In this document: positions 37,301-64,000 of the stretch, in pieces | How the letters are laid out: each line of letters starts with the position of its first letter | Numbering within the stretch: the stretch's first letter is position 1 | NCBI RefSeq assembly: GCF_001640805.2 | Contig: NC_066836.1 | Span: forward strand, 5,358,892-5,422,891 | Direction of reading: 5' to 3' | Origin: Lates calcarifer | Lineage: Eukaryota > Chordata > Actinopteri > Centropomidae | Length of the DNA: 64,000 bases | Program-made: the position numbers and the translations under genes | Notes under the pieces: model-generated | What the model was told of the DNA's origin: nothing | Database searches by the model: none | What the model saw: the letters and a program-made list of their open reading frames with translations, nothing else

Positions 37301-38318
37301 CAGAAATAACCTGACTTATTGCTCCATGTTGCATTTTGGTACTTGTTCTGCAATTATTGTGTGTTTTTGAACCAAAAATAAAAACTGTAATATCAAATAT
37401 TTTTTGATTGAACATAAGTGAATTTATTTGTGAAATAAAGTAAAAGTAATTATGCACAAATGTACACTATGAATACATTAGGGCAGCTCACCAACTCTGT
37501 GACAAATTGAGATTATTATCATTGTCCCAATTTGGCAACCACTCAGACCAAATATATTCAATAATATTCAACTGCACTACATGACACATGTAATCTATGT
37601 GGCCAATGCAGCATGTGGGAGTTGTGCTTTTACTTTGATCCACGTGGTCTGCTTACATTCTACGGAGCATAAAACAAAAGCTTTGGCTACACCATTCATC
37701 GAATTCAAGAGTCCGGTCAAGACACATCTGACAGCTGTGTAAAGACCTGTGAGATAATGATACATTTCACAACAGTTAAACATATAAAATTAAGGGATAG
37801 GCCAAAATGAATTAAATCGGAGACTTTTATTTTGGAATACAAAACGACGGATGTTCGAAAGGGTCTAAAAGGTTGTCTTCCGCGTTGTGAGATAGCCGCA
37901 GAAATCGACCAAACCGACAGATACATTCAAAACACTTGGCAACAGTAAGGGTATGTTAACATTTACTGTTTCTAGACATCACTCCGTCTTTTAGCTCATA
38001 CATTGTTTCGTCTTTTTAACTTTCTGACCAAATTTAATGTATTTAGCCACCCGGTTTTGTTGATAACAGCCGTCGTAAACGCCTCTAAACACAGTCATTT
38101 ACCTAACACCTAGCCGGCGTGCTAACGTTAGCGCACTCATTCTAACCGTTTAAAAGAAACCGATACCTTTCTGTCATTGTCAGGAAACTTTGGTGTGTGA
38201 TTACTAGGTTTTTGACCTTTTAGACTCTGTACGCAATGCTATCAGTCAGATTAATTCACGGGTTTTGGATGCCTCTCTTTCTCAAGAATATTCGGTTTTG
38301 TTTTGGTTTGTTTGACAG
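37301..38318. other. best4 3' end and hectd3 promoter region
   Basis: After the best4 AATAAA (37377) no coding sequence is visible. A likely non-coding first exon of hectd3 ends at 37944 (CAACA then GTAAGG), and the next exon starts at 38319 after TTTGACAG. CpG dinucleotides are more frequent at 37840-38130, as expected of a housekeeping promoter. No TATA box is obvious. Confidence 0.45.
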
Positions 38319-38340
38319 GAACATCCAGGACAGTGGTGTA

Positions 38341-38382
38341 ATGTCAGCTGACGCCCCCCTCATACCCCTGCTGAGCTGCTGA
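38341..38382 (+). other. Short upstream open reading frame in the hectd3 leader
   Basis: ATG at 38341 opens 13 codons and stops at TGA 38380-38382, 50 nt before the main start. It is in the mature leader if the acceptor at 38318 is used. It may dampen hectd3 translation; this is inference. Confidence 0.5.
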
Positions 38383-38432
38383 CTGTCACCCCCACCAACA
38401 CCATCCCTAACATCACCACCAACACCAACATC

Positions 38433-45338
<6,906 letters not shown>

Positions 45339-45379
45339 TCTCTCTGCTTCTTCACTAAATAATATAGACTTAGACTTAG

Positions 45380-45475
45380 ACGGACTTTATTGATCCCTTT
45401 GGGATGACTCCCTCGGGGAAATTACATACTCCCTCGGGGAAATTACATACTCCCTCGGGGAAATTACATAATATC
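45380..45475 (-). mobile_element. LINE 3' tail fragment with three 21-bp tandem repeats
   Basis: On the minus strand the sequence ends GGGATCAATAAAGTCCG, the typical 3' end of a fish non-LTR retrotransposon (Rex/CR1 type). Just inside it, a 21-bp unit beginning ACTCCCTCGGGG (plus strand) occurs three times without change at 45407, 45428 and 45449. It lies in the hectd3 3'UTR. Family assignment is from memory. Confidence 0.5.
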
Positions 45476-45897
45476 TGCACATTACAAATCACTGATGAAT
45501 GGAAAAAGCTTGCCAAGTTTATTACCATATCTATACTGCCAATTAATCCTTACTGTATATAATAAAGAACTATATGGAAACGTGGAGATGGACTTGTTTT
45601 GTTTTTTTAATATTAACGACCTCTTGTGTTTCTTGAATGAAATATTAAATGAATGGATGTGTTCAAGTATGTTTTTATGTCATGTCAGGCTTGGCAATGT
45701 CAATAGGACATTATGAGGCAACATTTCACTTGGGAATGTTTCTTTATGAGTAATTTTATCTATTTATCTATCTATCTGTGCTGTATTTATAATATAAAAT
45801 GGTTTAAAGTATATAACTACAAATTGAATTATATTTACAACAAAATAATTAAAAGTTTCTTTACAGCAATTTTTAAACATACAAAAACGTACACATG

Positions 45898-46020
<123 letters not shown>

Positions 46021-46123
46021 CGTTCAACTAAGATAATGTTATTAAAGGTCTAGTTTGTGCACGAAAAAAATGTTTCACAGATAAAATCACGTTGTTTCAA
46101 GAAAATCTCGTTGTGGTTGTGGC

Positions 46124-46137
46124 GTTCTCGCGAGAAC
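46124..46137. promoter_or_regulatory. TCTCGCGAGA palindrome in the rps8 promoter
   Basis: GTTCTCGCGAGAAC is a perfect palindrome containing TCTCGCGAGA, a known vertebrate CpG-island promoter element bound by BANP (earlier linked to Kaiso). It lies about 40 bp upstream of the inferred rps8 start site, the expected distance for a core promoter element. Confidence 0.65.
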
Positions 46138-46174
46138 ACGTGGCTTCAAACCTGCCCATGAGCCTTTGCGATTC

Positions 46175-46181
46175 CTCTTTC
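46175..46181 (+). promoter_or_regulatory. 5'TOP tract at the rps8 transcription start
   Basis: CTCTTTC followed by TAGCCGGCGCC before the ATG. Mammalian RPS8 mRNA starts CTCTTTCCAGCC, so transcription likely begins at the C at 46175, giving a leader of about 23 nt. The pyrimidine tract is the signal for mTOR-dependent translation of ribosomal protein mRNAs. Confidence 0.65.
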
Positions 46182-46197
46182 TAGCCGGCGCCTGAGA

Positions 46198-50002
<3,805 letters not shown>

Positions 50003-50030
50003 ATGTACAGCTGTTTGATACGTCAATAAA

Positions 50031-51110
50031 TTCCTCCCACCACACAACTTGTCTTCTGTCACAGTTTATCTTTGGGTGTTGTGAAATTCCACACTGAATC
50101 TGTCCTCTGGCTTAAAACTCACTGGGATGTAACTGGGCCTCTGTTCTGTGTTCACTTCTAATAGCAAGGTGGTGGGCACACCTGACTCCTCCTTTCAGAG
50201 GCAAAATATAAACTTAATATTTAAGGCTTTTATCAGAGATTGATGGTAAATAAATGAGTACACTTGACTTTAAAGAAAAAAAATCACTACAATACATACA
50301 GTGAATGGCTCTTGAAGTGCAAAGTACACAAATTACCAATTTATTAAAAATTAGTCATTCAGTTTGGCCTATATATATGTTTTATGGTAGGATTGGTGTT
50401 CAACTTTTAATATTTTAGCATTAGAAATGACTATTCTTAAATGTTGGCTGAAAGTGGAAAATGGATGCTGAAATTACAACAAATATTTTGAGATGTAAAC
50501 CCAGTAGCATAATTAAAAAAAAAAAACTTATCTGATAAGGATTTGTCAATGGTTTATAATTCAGTAATGTGTTACAGATGAGTTATATGCCAATGTTAAC
50601 TTTTACAACCAAAGATGTTATGATTTATTGTAGAACCCATTATTGTTTTTAACATTTAATTGGAAATCAGACAACTCCTGACCTATTAGATGAAATTCAA
50701 CTTAATTGTCAAATGAGAACACTTACAAAGATAATGAAAATGCAGTTGGTAGTGCGGAAGAATGGTATTACTTGCATATTAGTGCAGGTGTAAGTAAGCG
50801 TTGCTGCATAAGTAGTGTTAGGAGTTAACGGAACAGTTACTGACTTATTTCTGACTGATTTCTAATATTTTCCTTAAACAGGGCACACTGATGCCAGGTA
50901 GCCTTTGTTCTACTATTTTTTTATGTCAAAGTGCTATCAACATTTCACGGGTATTGTATTGTTTTCTCAGATAGAAGCGTAGTAGTGTCTACAGTAATTT
51001 AGGGTAGTAGCAGAGTTATTGGGTGCATATGTGTTATACAATGCAGTAGAGGTTAGGTTAAGTTAGGTAGTGTAACTGGGGTAAAAGTCAGTCTACGTAC
51101 GCCGAGGAAT
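50031..51110. other. Intergenic region rps8 to acadm
   Basis: AT-rich sequence with no recognised gene or RNA. A short GGTTAGGTTA-like stretch lies at 51050-51067. Confidence 0.5.
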
Positions 51111-51112
51111 GG

Positions 51113-51118
51113 CACGTG
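51113..51118. promoter_or_regulatory. E-box CACGTG in the acadm promoter
   Basis: GGCACGTGATC, about 100 bp upstream of the acadm ATG, is a canonical E-box of the type bound by USF and MiT/TFE factors. A possible nuclear-receptor half-site pair (AGGTAG-TGGTCA) lies at 51175-51186; this second call is weak. Confidence 0.35.
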
Positions 51119-51218
51119 ATCAAATCCCGCTGTTGTGACTGGCTGCGACGACGTTCGTGAAAAATATAGGGCAGAGGTAGTGGTCAAATCTCTCCTGTGT
51201 ACACGACGTGTCAAAACA

Positions 51219-54200
51219 ATGCTGTTGAACAAGGTAAGTTTCTTTATGTTTGCTATAATTCACCGGCATGTTTCTATAGATTTAGTAAATGAGAGATTGC
51301 TCGTTGTTCTAGTTACCCAGTTTCATTTTTTAAATAAACAATTTGATGGTTGCGTCACAAGCTAATGTTAGCTAGCAAAAAACCTGCAACGGTTATAACA
51401 CATTGTAAGACGCTTTGTTACGACGTTTTTACTGTTTATATCACACAATAACGTTAAGTTCAGGGTTTAGCCTTTCGTGCATTATCCAGTCCAGATTTGA
51501 CAAGTCTAGGTGAAGTGTTTTTTGGTGTAGACCCGGTTGTGTGAAAAACTCTGCTCACCTCCTCCCCCGTCGAAATGCATTTCCCTTTGCTGTGGCCTAC
51601 ATGGATAAAAAGCATTGAAATCACGGGTTTGTTCTGTGTTGTGGTCTAATAGAATGAAGGGTTTTAAATCCAAGACTGTGTTATAAATAGTTTTTACACC
51701 ATCCCTGTTAACCTAGTTCAGATTAGACAAATCGAGGCGAAGGGGTTTATAATCTAGACCTGGTCCGATGAGGTCTAGCAGTGAAAAAGTTAAAGTGTGC
51801 CTAATAAAAGGGCCACTGGGCGTTTGTCTTTGCATAAGTAACACCAAATCACATGTATGAAAGGTTATTATCAGTTATATTTGTCCATACAAACGTTATT
51901 TTACACGGTTTCTATATTATCATACACATATCGCACTTCTTTTCGTGTGTTTAACAGAAAGAGCAAGGACAAATGGTATTGTGATAAATCTTACTCGGGT
52001 GTGAGACTGTCAAGAGCCTGCAGACAGCATATTTCTGCTGTGTACTAAAGATGAAAGAGGAGAAAACGCTGGAATAACTGGAAACGGAAACATTTATTTA
52101 TATAAATTTCATGCAGCAGGACATTACAGACAGGATTATTGGATGCAGTAAGAGCCCTGTCCTTCTCGTATTACCACCCGAACGGGCTTAAAACAGGTGT
52201 AGGCTGTGGGCACTCGCTAAACTAAATCACCACACACAGACTACAACCTCCCTCAGGGCACCGCAACCTGCGCTGCAGCTCAGACCGGAAGTGTGTCCCC
52301 CGCAGGGCACAACACTCTGTACTGCAAATGAAATCATTCCACTGTAAAACACACCGTGTTACGAGGTCGATATGCTTCTAGCTACATAGGTCGCGATAAA
52401 GATATAGCTGCCCTGTAAACCCCGCACGAGTTAAACAAAGACGATGAATTACAAATAAAAAACTGCCGGTCCGGCGCAGCGAGGGGTCTCCACGTGCGGA
52501 AGGAAGGCCTCATTTACATGCTGGGAATCGGACACCCCTAATTTCCCCCGATACCACTTCCTCCGCCCAGCCTGACACCCTAAGGGGCATGTGAAGACAC
52601 CCATGACTGCAAAATACTGCTTGCTCTGCTGTGCAGCATTCCTCCAGGTCTGCTCCCAGAGACTCACAAGCCCCTCACCCTACTCTGTTCACAACTCCCG
52701 TTCACCCTCCCTCCCACACGTGAAATAATTTACCAGGATCTCCTCAGTGTCCTGCCCGGGGACACAGTGTCACTCACAACAGTTATGTAATTTCCTGATT
52801 GCTGGCCAGGAAATACAGGTGCAGCCTAAGAAATGCAGCAAACAGAGTATTTTTTAAAATCCAGATGGGTAGAAGAGTTTTTGCGGAATTTTTTATTTAT
52901 TTTTTCATAAAAGCAGATGTTTGGCTCCTTGACCAAAAGTAATGGTAAAACGCTACAGGCAGAAACAGGCTGAATAATTTATTTATAAAAGTGTTACTAA
53001 AACAGTATTTAAGGTTAATTGTGTGTTGCTCATTTCACACACACAGCTGCTCAGAGCCAGCGTGCGGTCTGGGATCCGGCTGCAGAGCTCCAGTGCTACT
53101 GCAGCCAATGCTGCAGCATCTTCCAGTGGTATCTCACCATCCCAAGGCTTCTCGTTTGGTGAGTAGAATGTAGAACTTGTATGTAATTGTAAAGGATACA
53201 TTCAACAGTTTTCATATCTGTCTTAAAAACAACTCTCACATGCCCCATACTAGCTGAGAAGAGATCCCTTCTTCACAACTCCAGACCAAAAGTCTTTGAA
53301 TATACCCATGGGCCTGCGAGGATTAATTTAAACTTACTTGGGAAAAAATGTGTGTGTGTTGAAGCTGTTTGTCATGGGCCTTCTCACTACTTTGGTTCTC
53401 AGAGTTGACCGATCAGCAGAAGGAGTTCCAACAGCTGGCGAGGAGGTTTGCACGTGAAGAGATCGTCCCTGTTGCACCTGCTTATGACAGGAGTGGTGAA
53501 GTGAGTATAACCAAAGGATTAGGCTGCAGTGAATATATATGTCAGATTAAGTAGCGCTTGACGTTTATTGACATTAACGCTGCAAAATGTTGTCATACTA
53601 TGTATTTTCTGTCTGGGCGACTGAACATTTTCAATGATGTGGATGTGTTTTATAAACATGAGGCAGCAGGAAACAGTGAGAAACAAACATTCAATTAAAC
53701 TGGAATGGAAATATGTTGATTATACCTGCTACTGCATTTTCTTTACTGACTGACTTTTGTTAAATTTTCAGTGTCACTTACATTAGACTAAGTAAATAGT
53801 CTCTGTAGGCCCAACTGTTACAAATGGTAACTCTTGAATGTCATGTCATTTTGCAGTATCCTTTCCCCGTCATCAAAAAAGCATGGGAGCTTGGTCTGAT
53901 TAACGGTCACATTCCACAGGAATATGGTATGTTATTTTCTTGCTCATTGAGTCTTTCAAAATTTCCTGCCATAATTTTTAACTTTTGTGTATCATTATTC
54001 TGGCTTTGGCTTTGTGAAATACCACCTCAGTTAAAGTGTGTTAAGTTTTTTATTATGCCAGTGGAGATGATTTATTTCTGACAAGTTGGTGAACTTCTGC
54101 TTGAAAACCTGTCGTGTTCATCTCTTTTTGTATCCAGGTGGAATGGGCTTGTCGATCTTCGACAGCTGCCTCATCACAGAGGAGTTGGCTTACGGCTGCA

Positions 54201-56758
54201 CAGGAGTACAGACTGCTATGGAAGCAAACTCTCTGGGGGTAAGTTCTTGTTTATTAGGGTTGTTTTGATTCACCAGCTCCTCACCAGTTATTAAAGAGTC
54301 ATCTTTAATCAACCTAAAAGAAGTCCAGTTGCCTCCAACTTCAGCACTTAAGACTGCTACTGGATGACTGAAAACCTACACGGACTATTAAATAGTCAGT
54401 TCATTCAAATCACAAAAACACCCCACTCAGATATGGAATATTCATATAAGTAGAAATATTGATAAAAAAATGATAGAAGCACAGTTAAAAGTAAAAACAC
54501 ACCTTAGCACACCAAGTAGCAACATACTGCAGCTAGATAATAATGCTACATCTGTTTCTCCACACAGCAAATGCCTGTTATTATCGCTGGTAATGATGCA
54601 CAGAAGAGGAAATATCTGGGAAGGATGACTGAGGAGCCTCTTATGTGTGTAAGTATTTAATTTTAGCCGATCATTATATATATTTTATTTTAAACAAGTA
54701 CTCTTATGTATCCAGTAATGTCACATGTTTGTAGTGTACAGTGATAAAGTAAGCACATTTATCAAGGACTATACTAAAATACCATCTTCATCATCTTATT
54801 AAATCTAATTGCCAAATTAAGAGACAGTTAAATGTTGCAGCCCCACTACGTAGAAAGTTTCTTACCAAATACACACAGTGCCGCACTGTTTATTTTTGAC
54901 ACTCTTTCCAAAATTAACAGCAACAAGCGGTTTCTTATGAAGGGAGGAATATTAACCCTGACGTAGTTCTTCTTTGCTGCTGCAAAACTCCACCAAAAAG
55001 CACTGTTATACCTTCCATCAGATCAGACATTGTTAACTCCTGTGTGGTTTGTTTTCTGCAGGCATACTGTGTTACAGAGCCGGGGGCAGGCTCTGATGTG
55101 GCCGGCATCAAGACCCGAGCTGTGAAGATGGGTGATGAGTATGTTGTTAATGGGCAGAAGATGTGGATCACAAATGGTGGCAAAGCTAACTGGTACGTAT
55201 TCACCACTATTGCTGTTGTTGTACATTAAGACAGAAACATCTGTCTGTTATCTTCAGGGTTACTTAACCATTTATACATCTTTAATATTCCCAGGTATTT
55301 CCTCCTGGCCCGCACTAACCCGGACCCCAAATGTCCAGCCAGCAAGGCTTTTACTGGCTTCATTGTGGATGCTGACACTCCAGGAATTCAAGTAGGAAGG
55401 AAGGTAAGCGGAGGCTGAATAGTTTGTTGTCACTCTCTAACACATGATCTTGTTTTGCATTAAGATTTTTCTTGGAGTTTCAATGCTGCTGCCTAAACAT
55501 ATTTGCACATAACCACTGTGACATGTTGCTCACCCGTATGTAATGTCCTTGTGTTTGTTTTGTGCTTGTAGGAGATGAACATGGGTCAGAGGTGTTCTGA
55601 TACCAGAGGCATCACCTTTGAGGATGTGAGGATACCGAAGGAGAATGTCCTGGTCACAGAGGGAGCTGGCTTCAAAATTGCCATGGGTGCCTTCGACAAC
55701 ACTAGGCCACCAGTAAGTATTTTAACTGTAACCGAACATCTGTGATGCCCCAAAAACTAGGAATGAGTTGGTGTTTGACCTAGATTTTTGTACCCCTGAT
55801 AATAAACTCTAGTAGTCAGTTTTATTATTTTAAGGAAAAATCTGTATAAGGAAAGAAAACAATGCTCCTCATCCACAGACTAAAAACAGGTTTACCCTTT
55901 TCTTCTTCATGCAGTGCCTATATAGCATCAAAGACATCATCAAATTAAAGGGCATTTTACCTACATCTCCCAAAATCTAATATTCCATTGCTACAGCTGA
56001 ACTATTTCAAGCTTTTAACTACTGTAAATGAAATATCTGTGTTGTCACTGAAAATGTGTGTCTGTTATGGTTACTAATGTAATTAATGCAATGCAGGTGG
56101 CAGCAGGAGCAACAGGCCTGGCACAGAGAGCACTTGATGAAGCTACCACTTACGCATTGGAGAGGAAGACCTTTGGCAAAGTTATCGCTGAGGTTTGTTC
56201 ACATAGTTTGTCAAAACCACGTCATAGGCTTTTATATTTTTAGTTCTCTTAATTACAGAATTGTGGGTGTTAACTCAGGTGCACAATGTTAAAAGTACAA
56301 AGATGAGTACAGGATTAACAGGCCCCTCTGTCTCCTCCCGCTTCACAGCACCAGGCCGTGTCATTCCTTCTGGCTGAGATGGCGATGAAGGTGGAGCTGG
56401 CCAGGATGGCGTACCAGCGGTCAGCCTGGGAGGTGGACCAGGGCCGCAGAAACACCTACTATGCCTCCATCGCCAAGGCCTTCGCTGGAGACATCGCCAA
56501 TCAGGTGGCCACTGACGCTGTTCAGATATTTGGAGGCAATGGGTTCAATAGCGAATACCCGGTGGAGAAGCTGATGAGGGATGCCAAGATCTACCAGGTG
56601 GGTGATAATGCTGTACACATAATTATTGCTAGCAGAGGTATTATTTAGCAAAACTTAACTTTCTTTAATTTTTATTTCATTTTTAGATCTACGAGGGCAC
56701 AGCTCAAATCCAAAGACTCATTATCGCCCGAGAACACCTGGGAAGAGTCAAGAAATGA
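51219..56758 (+). CDS. acadm: Medium-chain acyl-CoA dehydrogenase, mitochondrial
   Basis: FAD enzyme of the mitochondrial matrix that makes the first double bond in C4-C12 acyl-CoA during beta-oxidation and passes electrons to ETF. Twelve in-phase exons: 51219-51233, 53047-53158, 53403-53500, 53857-53926, 54138-54238, 54568-54648, 55062-55192, 55295-55403, 55572-55712, 56097-56192, 56349-56597, 56687-56758; 424 residues (human 421). The N terminus [18 protein letters not shown] is basic and hydroxylated, a matrix-targeting peptide unlike human in sequence. Family signature [15 protein letters not shown] begins at residue 162. Catalytic base Glu404 is in YEGTAQIQR (human Glu401), and the lysine of the common human disease variant (K329) is kept as K332 in [16 protein letters not shown] at 57451-57456. 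Confidence 0.97.
51234..53046. other. acadm intron 1 with a GC-richer island
   Basis: 1.8-kb intron. From about 52140 to 52760 the composition turns C-rich with several CpGs (CCGGTCCGGCGCAGCG near 52467) inside otherwise AT-rich DNA. No exon or known family is recognised in it. A decayed insertion is the simplest reading. Confidence 0.45.
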
Positions 56759-58486
56759 ACTCTACACTCCTGATTTGTCCTCATTCAAATGTAGTTTGTT
56801 GTAACTTTTCTATACATATACATGTTGCTGGAAATAGATCTGGTCACTTAAACTCAGGATACAGTGAAAAATGTCGTTGCCTTAATGCCATTTCATCCTG
56901 CCTTGTTTTTTGAGACTCATCCAGACTCTGAATTGGTAGACAACAGTCTACACAGCCTTTGAAATAATGCCATAATTCATTCAGTTAATGGTTTAATGGA
57001 GCTATCAGGTGGTCCCTGCCAATTCATTAAGTCACAAAATTTCCTGTGATCTCGTCCTCTTTAACCAGGTATTTGCATTCAGGTGATCATCTCCCACTTG
57101 TAAATATATCATATGAAATAGACTACTGTTTGTGAATAATGTACACCAGGCACAAACTCAACTGTGGGATATGGTGTTAATCCCAAGGCATTACAAAAAA
57201 ATCCTGTCTTTATGTAGCATTATCCTGGTGCACTATTTGCCAGTTGTCTATCATATGTTCAACTGTAAAATTGTTAATATCTGGCATTGTTTGTCTTAAG
57301 ATTGTTTCTGATGGTAAATTGCTGATGATAAACTTGGACATATTTGACTTTATAAATTGACAAGGTCAGCCTAAATACTTGGAGGGAGGAGCAGGATCAG
57401 CCACACACTGTGTGTTTCAACAGTGTTGATTTTGGTCTGTTCTGATTGGCAATAAAAGCATGTAAAAACAGAGATGATATATAATAATGATATCCAGCTC
57501 ATGCCTTATTCTGCCCTTGACATCCTACCAAATGTGACGTAGTGTTTGGCTGTCCTTATTGACACTGCACCCAGTCAAAAAACCTAACATAAATAATTTC
57601 TCAGACTTTGTGGATGCAATGCACATTTCTCATACAGTAAAACCAATTTTATCTTGATCTGTTTGAATCTATAGCTCACCTGAAAGTTTTAGAAACATAA
57701 AAGCATGTGTCTAATGATCTAATAACTGTAAAACTACATGTTGTCTGAAAATGGTTTTCTGTCTGATTTGGGAATTAATCCTTAACAGTTGCAGTTTTAC
57801 ATCACAGTACCACCCAATATTGATTACATAGAGGCATCGACTCTACATTAAACCATGGAGAATTCTGCAAAAAGAAAGCGTGAATGTAATACAGGTTCAG
57901 TTGTCACTGTGGCATCACTTTGACATCATTCATAACATAATAATGTATTCATGCAGAGGTTTTCAGTCTGTATATCATCCATTTATTAAATTATTCCATT
58001 CAATCTAGAAGTCATGATTTTATTTTTGTTGTTATTGCCTCATTAAATCAGTGAGACGTCTGTATATTGCTATAGATTCTTTGTGGGTTTCTCTGGGTGC
58101 TCTTTTCCTACGTATGTCAAAACCGCCTGACACTGTGGAACAAAAATAAAAAAAGGCAGCTGAAACATCTTAAGTACATAATTAGATATTATTCCAAGTA
58201 GTATCTTGAATTGTGAAGTATTTTCCACTTCACTTTCTTCATTCTCACATTTGCATTATTTACAGAGCTCATTTAATAACGACACATTTGTCTGTAAGAG
58301 AGGAGGAAAGCTCTTTGGACCCATCACTGAGGAGAGATGCTTTTTGAATTATTATTGTAATAGCCCACTTTTATTATTATCCGGAATTCATCAACTAAAC
58401 ATTACCACATGAATGAACCTGTCTAGTTAGATCAAACAAACAGATAGATGGGATTTTTATACGGTCTATGGGTAGAATGTGTTCGC
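56759..58486. other. acadm 3'UTR and intergenic region
   Basis: 3'UTR to the AATAAA at 57451 (a second AATAAA at 58145), then AT-rich sequence without recognised genes or repeats up to the rabggtb promoter repeat. Confidence 0.5.
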
Positions 58487-58575
58487 CGGTTCACACTCCG
58501 AAGCAGTAGGTGGCGGTAATGCGCCTCATATGCTGGTTTCCAACCGCCGTTATAAATCAAGAAGAAGAAGGAGCA
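58487..58575 (+). repeat. Dispersed repeat forming the rabggtb promoter/leader
   Basis: CAGTAGGTGGCGGTAATGCG, then CCAACCGCCGTTATAAATC and a GAAGAAGAAG run, ending just before the rabggtb start. I recognise this layout as a dispersed vertebrate element often found close to transcription starts. Within it, GCAGTAGGTGGCGG (58503-58516) fits the CTCF core except for the first base. Confidence 0.5.
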
Positions 58576-58597
58576 CTATCATGCGAAAATATTCAGA

Positions 58598-63131
<4,534 letters not shown>

Positions 63132-64000
63132 CCGTCTGACACCACCATCCCACTGTCACACTCATACACACTCACACATGCACACACTGCTGCCCTGCCG
63201 AACACACCAACTAGCGCTGCTGGATGTTGGGAGCAGAGAGAGGACCACCACACATGGTAGTGTTAGTTAAAGTCTACAGACACATTTTAGATGCAGGTTT
63301 TGATCTCCACTCACTAAGGAGAAGAAACATAATGCAGTTCTGACTCAGCTCTGAGCCTTTCTGTCTTCAACCCTCAACCACATGTTATGTTATCAAGTCA
63401 GTTTTCTTGGGCTCATTGCATGAAAAAGGGGTGATTTTGAGAAGTGGTGTCAGGTGGCTTTTGAGGGACTGAGAAAGGAGATGTTTTGATGCGTAACCAT
63501 TCATGCAACAGCCCAGAAATCATTAAATAACATTCCTTAACTTTTGTTCTCTATGTCAGTTTAAGGGAAAACGTAACTGTTAGCACAGGAAATACTTATG
63601 GAAATTTTTCAGTCTCTTATCTCTTTCTTGCTCTCATCACTTTTTCAGCTTTTCAAGTAGCCAAGGAAGTTATTACCGTCATTAGAGCCGTCACAGTCAT
63701 GAATTTTAGTTGTGGTTAACAATTCAATTGTCTTTTTCTGTTCATTTTATGCCACTATTTTAGTATAAGCCTAATCATAGTTTAATAATACACGTACACC
63801 TTATGAAGAAGAAGAGAAGCTATTTACTGGCATTGAACATTGACAGCTACCAATAATCAAACTATGGAAAAAGATGTGGTAATAGTAATGGAAATATGAC
63901 ATTTCTGTTCATTTCATCCAGCTGAATGGAAACAATTCAAACAAGTATGCAAAATGATTGCAGTCAGCTCAAATAATCATGATCAGGTGATTATGTAATA
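63132..64000 (+). other. rabggtb 3'UTR and downstream sequence
   Basis: Starts with a CA-rich stretch (63150-63190). No canonical AATAAA is evident in the first few hundred bases; ATTAAA at 63522 is a possible weak signal. No further gene recognised before the window ends. Confidence 0.45.

Noticed and set aside
45407..45469. Direct repeats that could suggest a CRISPR array
   Set aside because: The 21-bp units abut with no spacers, and the genome is vertebrate.

Overview
The window is vertebrate nuclear DNA, almost certainly from a spiny-rayed (acanthomorph) teleost. Genes are split by GT-AG introns, all recognised proteins are vertebrate orthologues, intergenic gaps are short, and the non-coding DNA holds short dispersed repeats that I recognise from perch-like fish genomes, plus many CA/TA microsatellites. 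No bacterial operon, CRISPR array or phage gene is present.

Seven protein-coding genes lie on the plus strand. (1) 1-22.4 kb: the 3' half of glis1, a Krueppel-like zinc-finger transcription factor; seven coding exons between 5516 and 20803 carry fingers 3-5 and the C-terminal tail, in large repeat-rich introns. (2) 28459-29688: an intronless reading frame for a type I membrane protein with leucine-rich repeats and a tyrosine-motif tail; I cannot name it securely. (3) 34524-37300: a bestrophin chloride channel, best4-like, nine coding exons. (4) 38433-45338: hectd3, a HECT E3 ubiquitin ligase, 19 coding exons, 856 aa. (5) 46198-50002: rps8, ribosomal protein eS8, six exons, 208 aa, with four intronic box C/D snoRNAs (SNORD55, SNORD46-like and two SNORD38 copies). 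(6) 51219-56758: acadm, mitochondrial medium-chain acyl-CoA dehydrogenase, 12 exons, 424 aa. (7) 58598-63131: rabggtb, beta subunit of Rab geranylgeranyltransferase, nine exons, 331 aa.

The genes do not form one pathway. They are mostly housekeeping genes (translation, beta-oxidation, prenylation, ubiquitination) beside two more specialised ones (glis1, bestrophin) and one putative receptor. The gene set corresponds to human chromosome 1p (GLIS1 1p32; BEST4, RPS8 and HECTD3 1p34; ACADM and RABGGTB 1p31), so the window is a compacted, rearranged block of conserved synteny.

I found no convincing new multi-gene system. The items most worth a second look are the unnamed leucine-rich-repeat receptor, CTCF-like motifs in convergent orientation around it, the snoRNA set in rps8 with a second SNORD38 copy that has a weakened box C, a mariner-derived fold-back element in a glis1 intron, and a dispersed repeat that forms the rabggtb promoter. 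All exon boundaries come from reading splice sites and reading frame by eye; family names come from remembered protein sequences, not from a database search.
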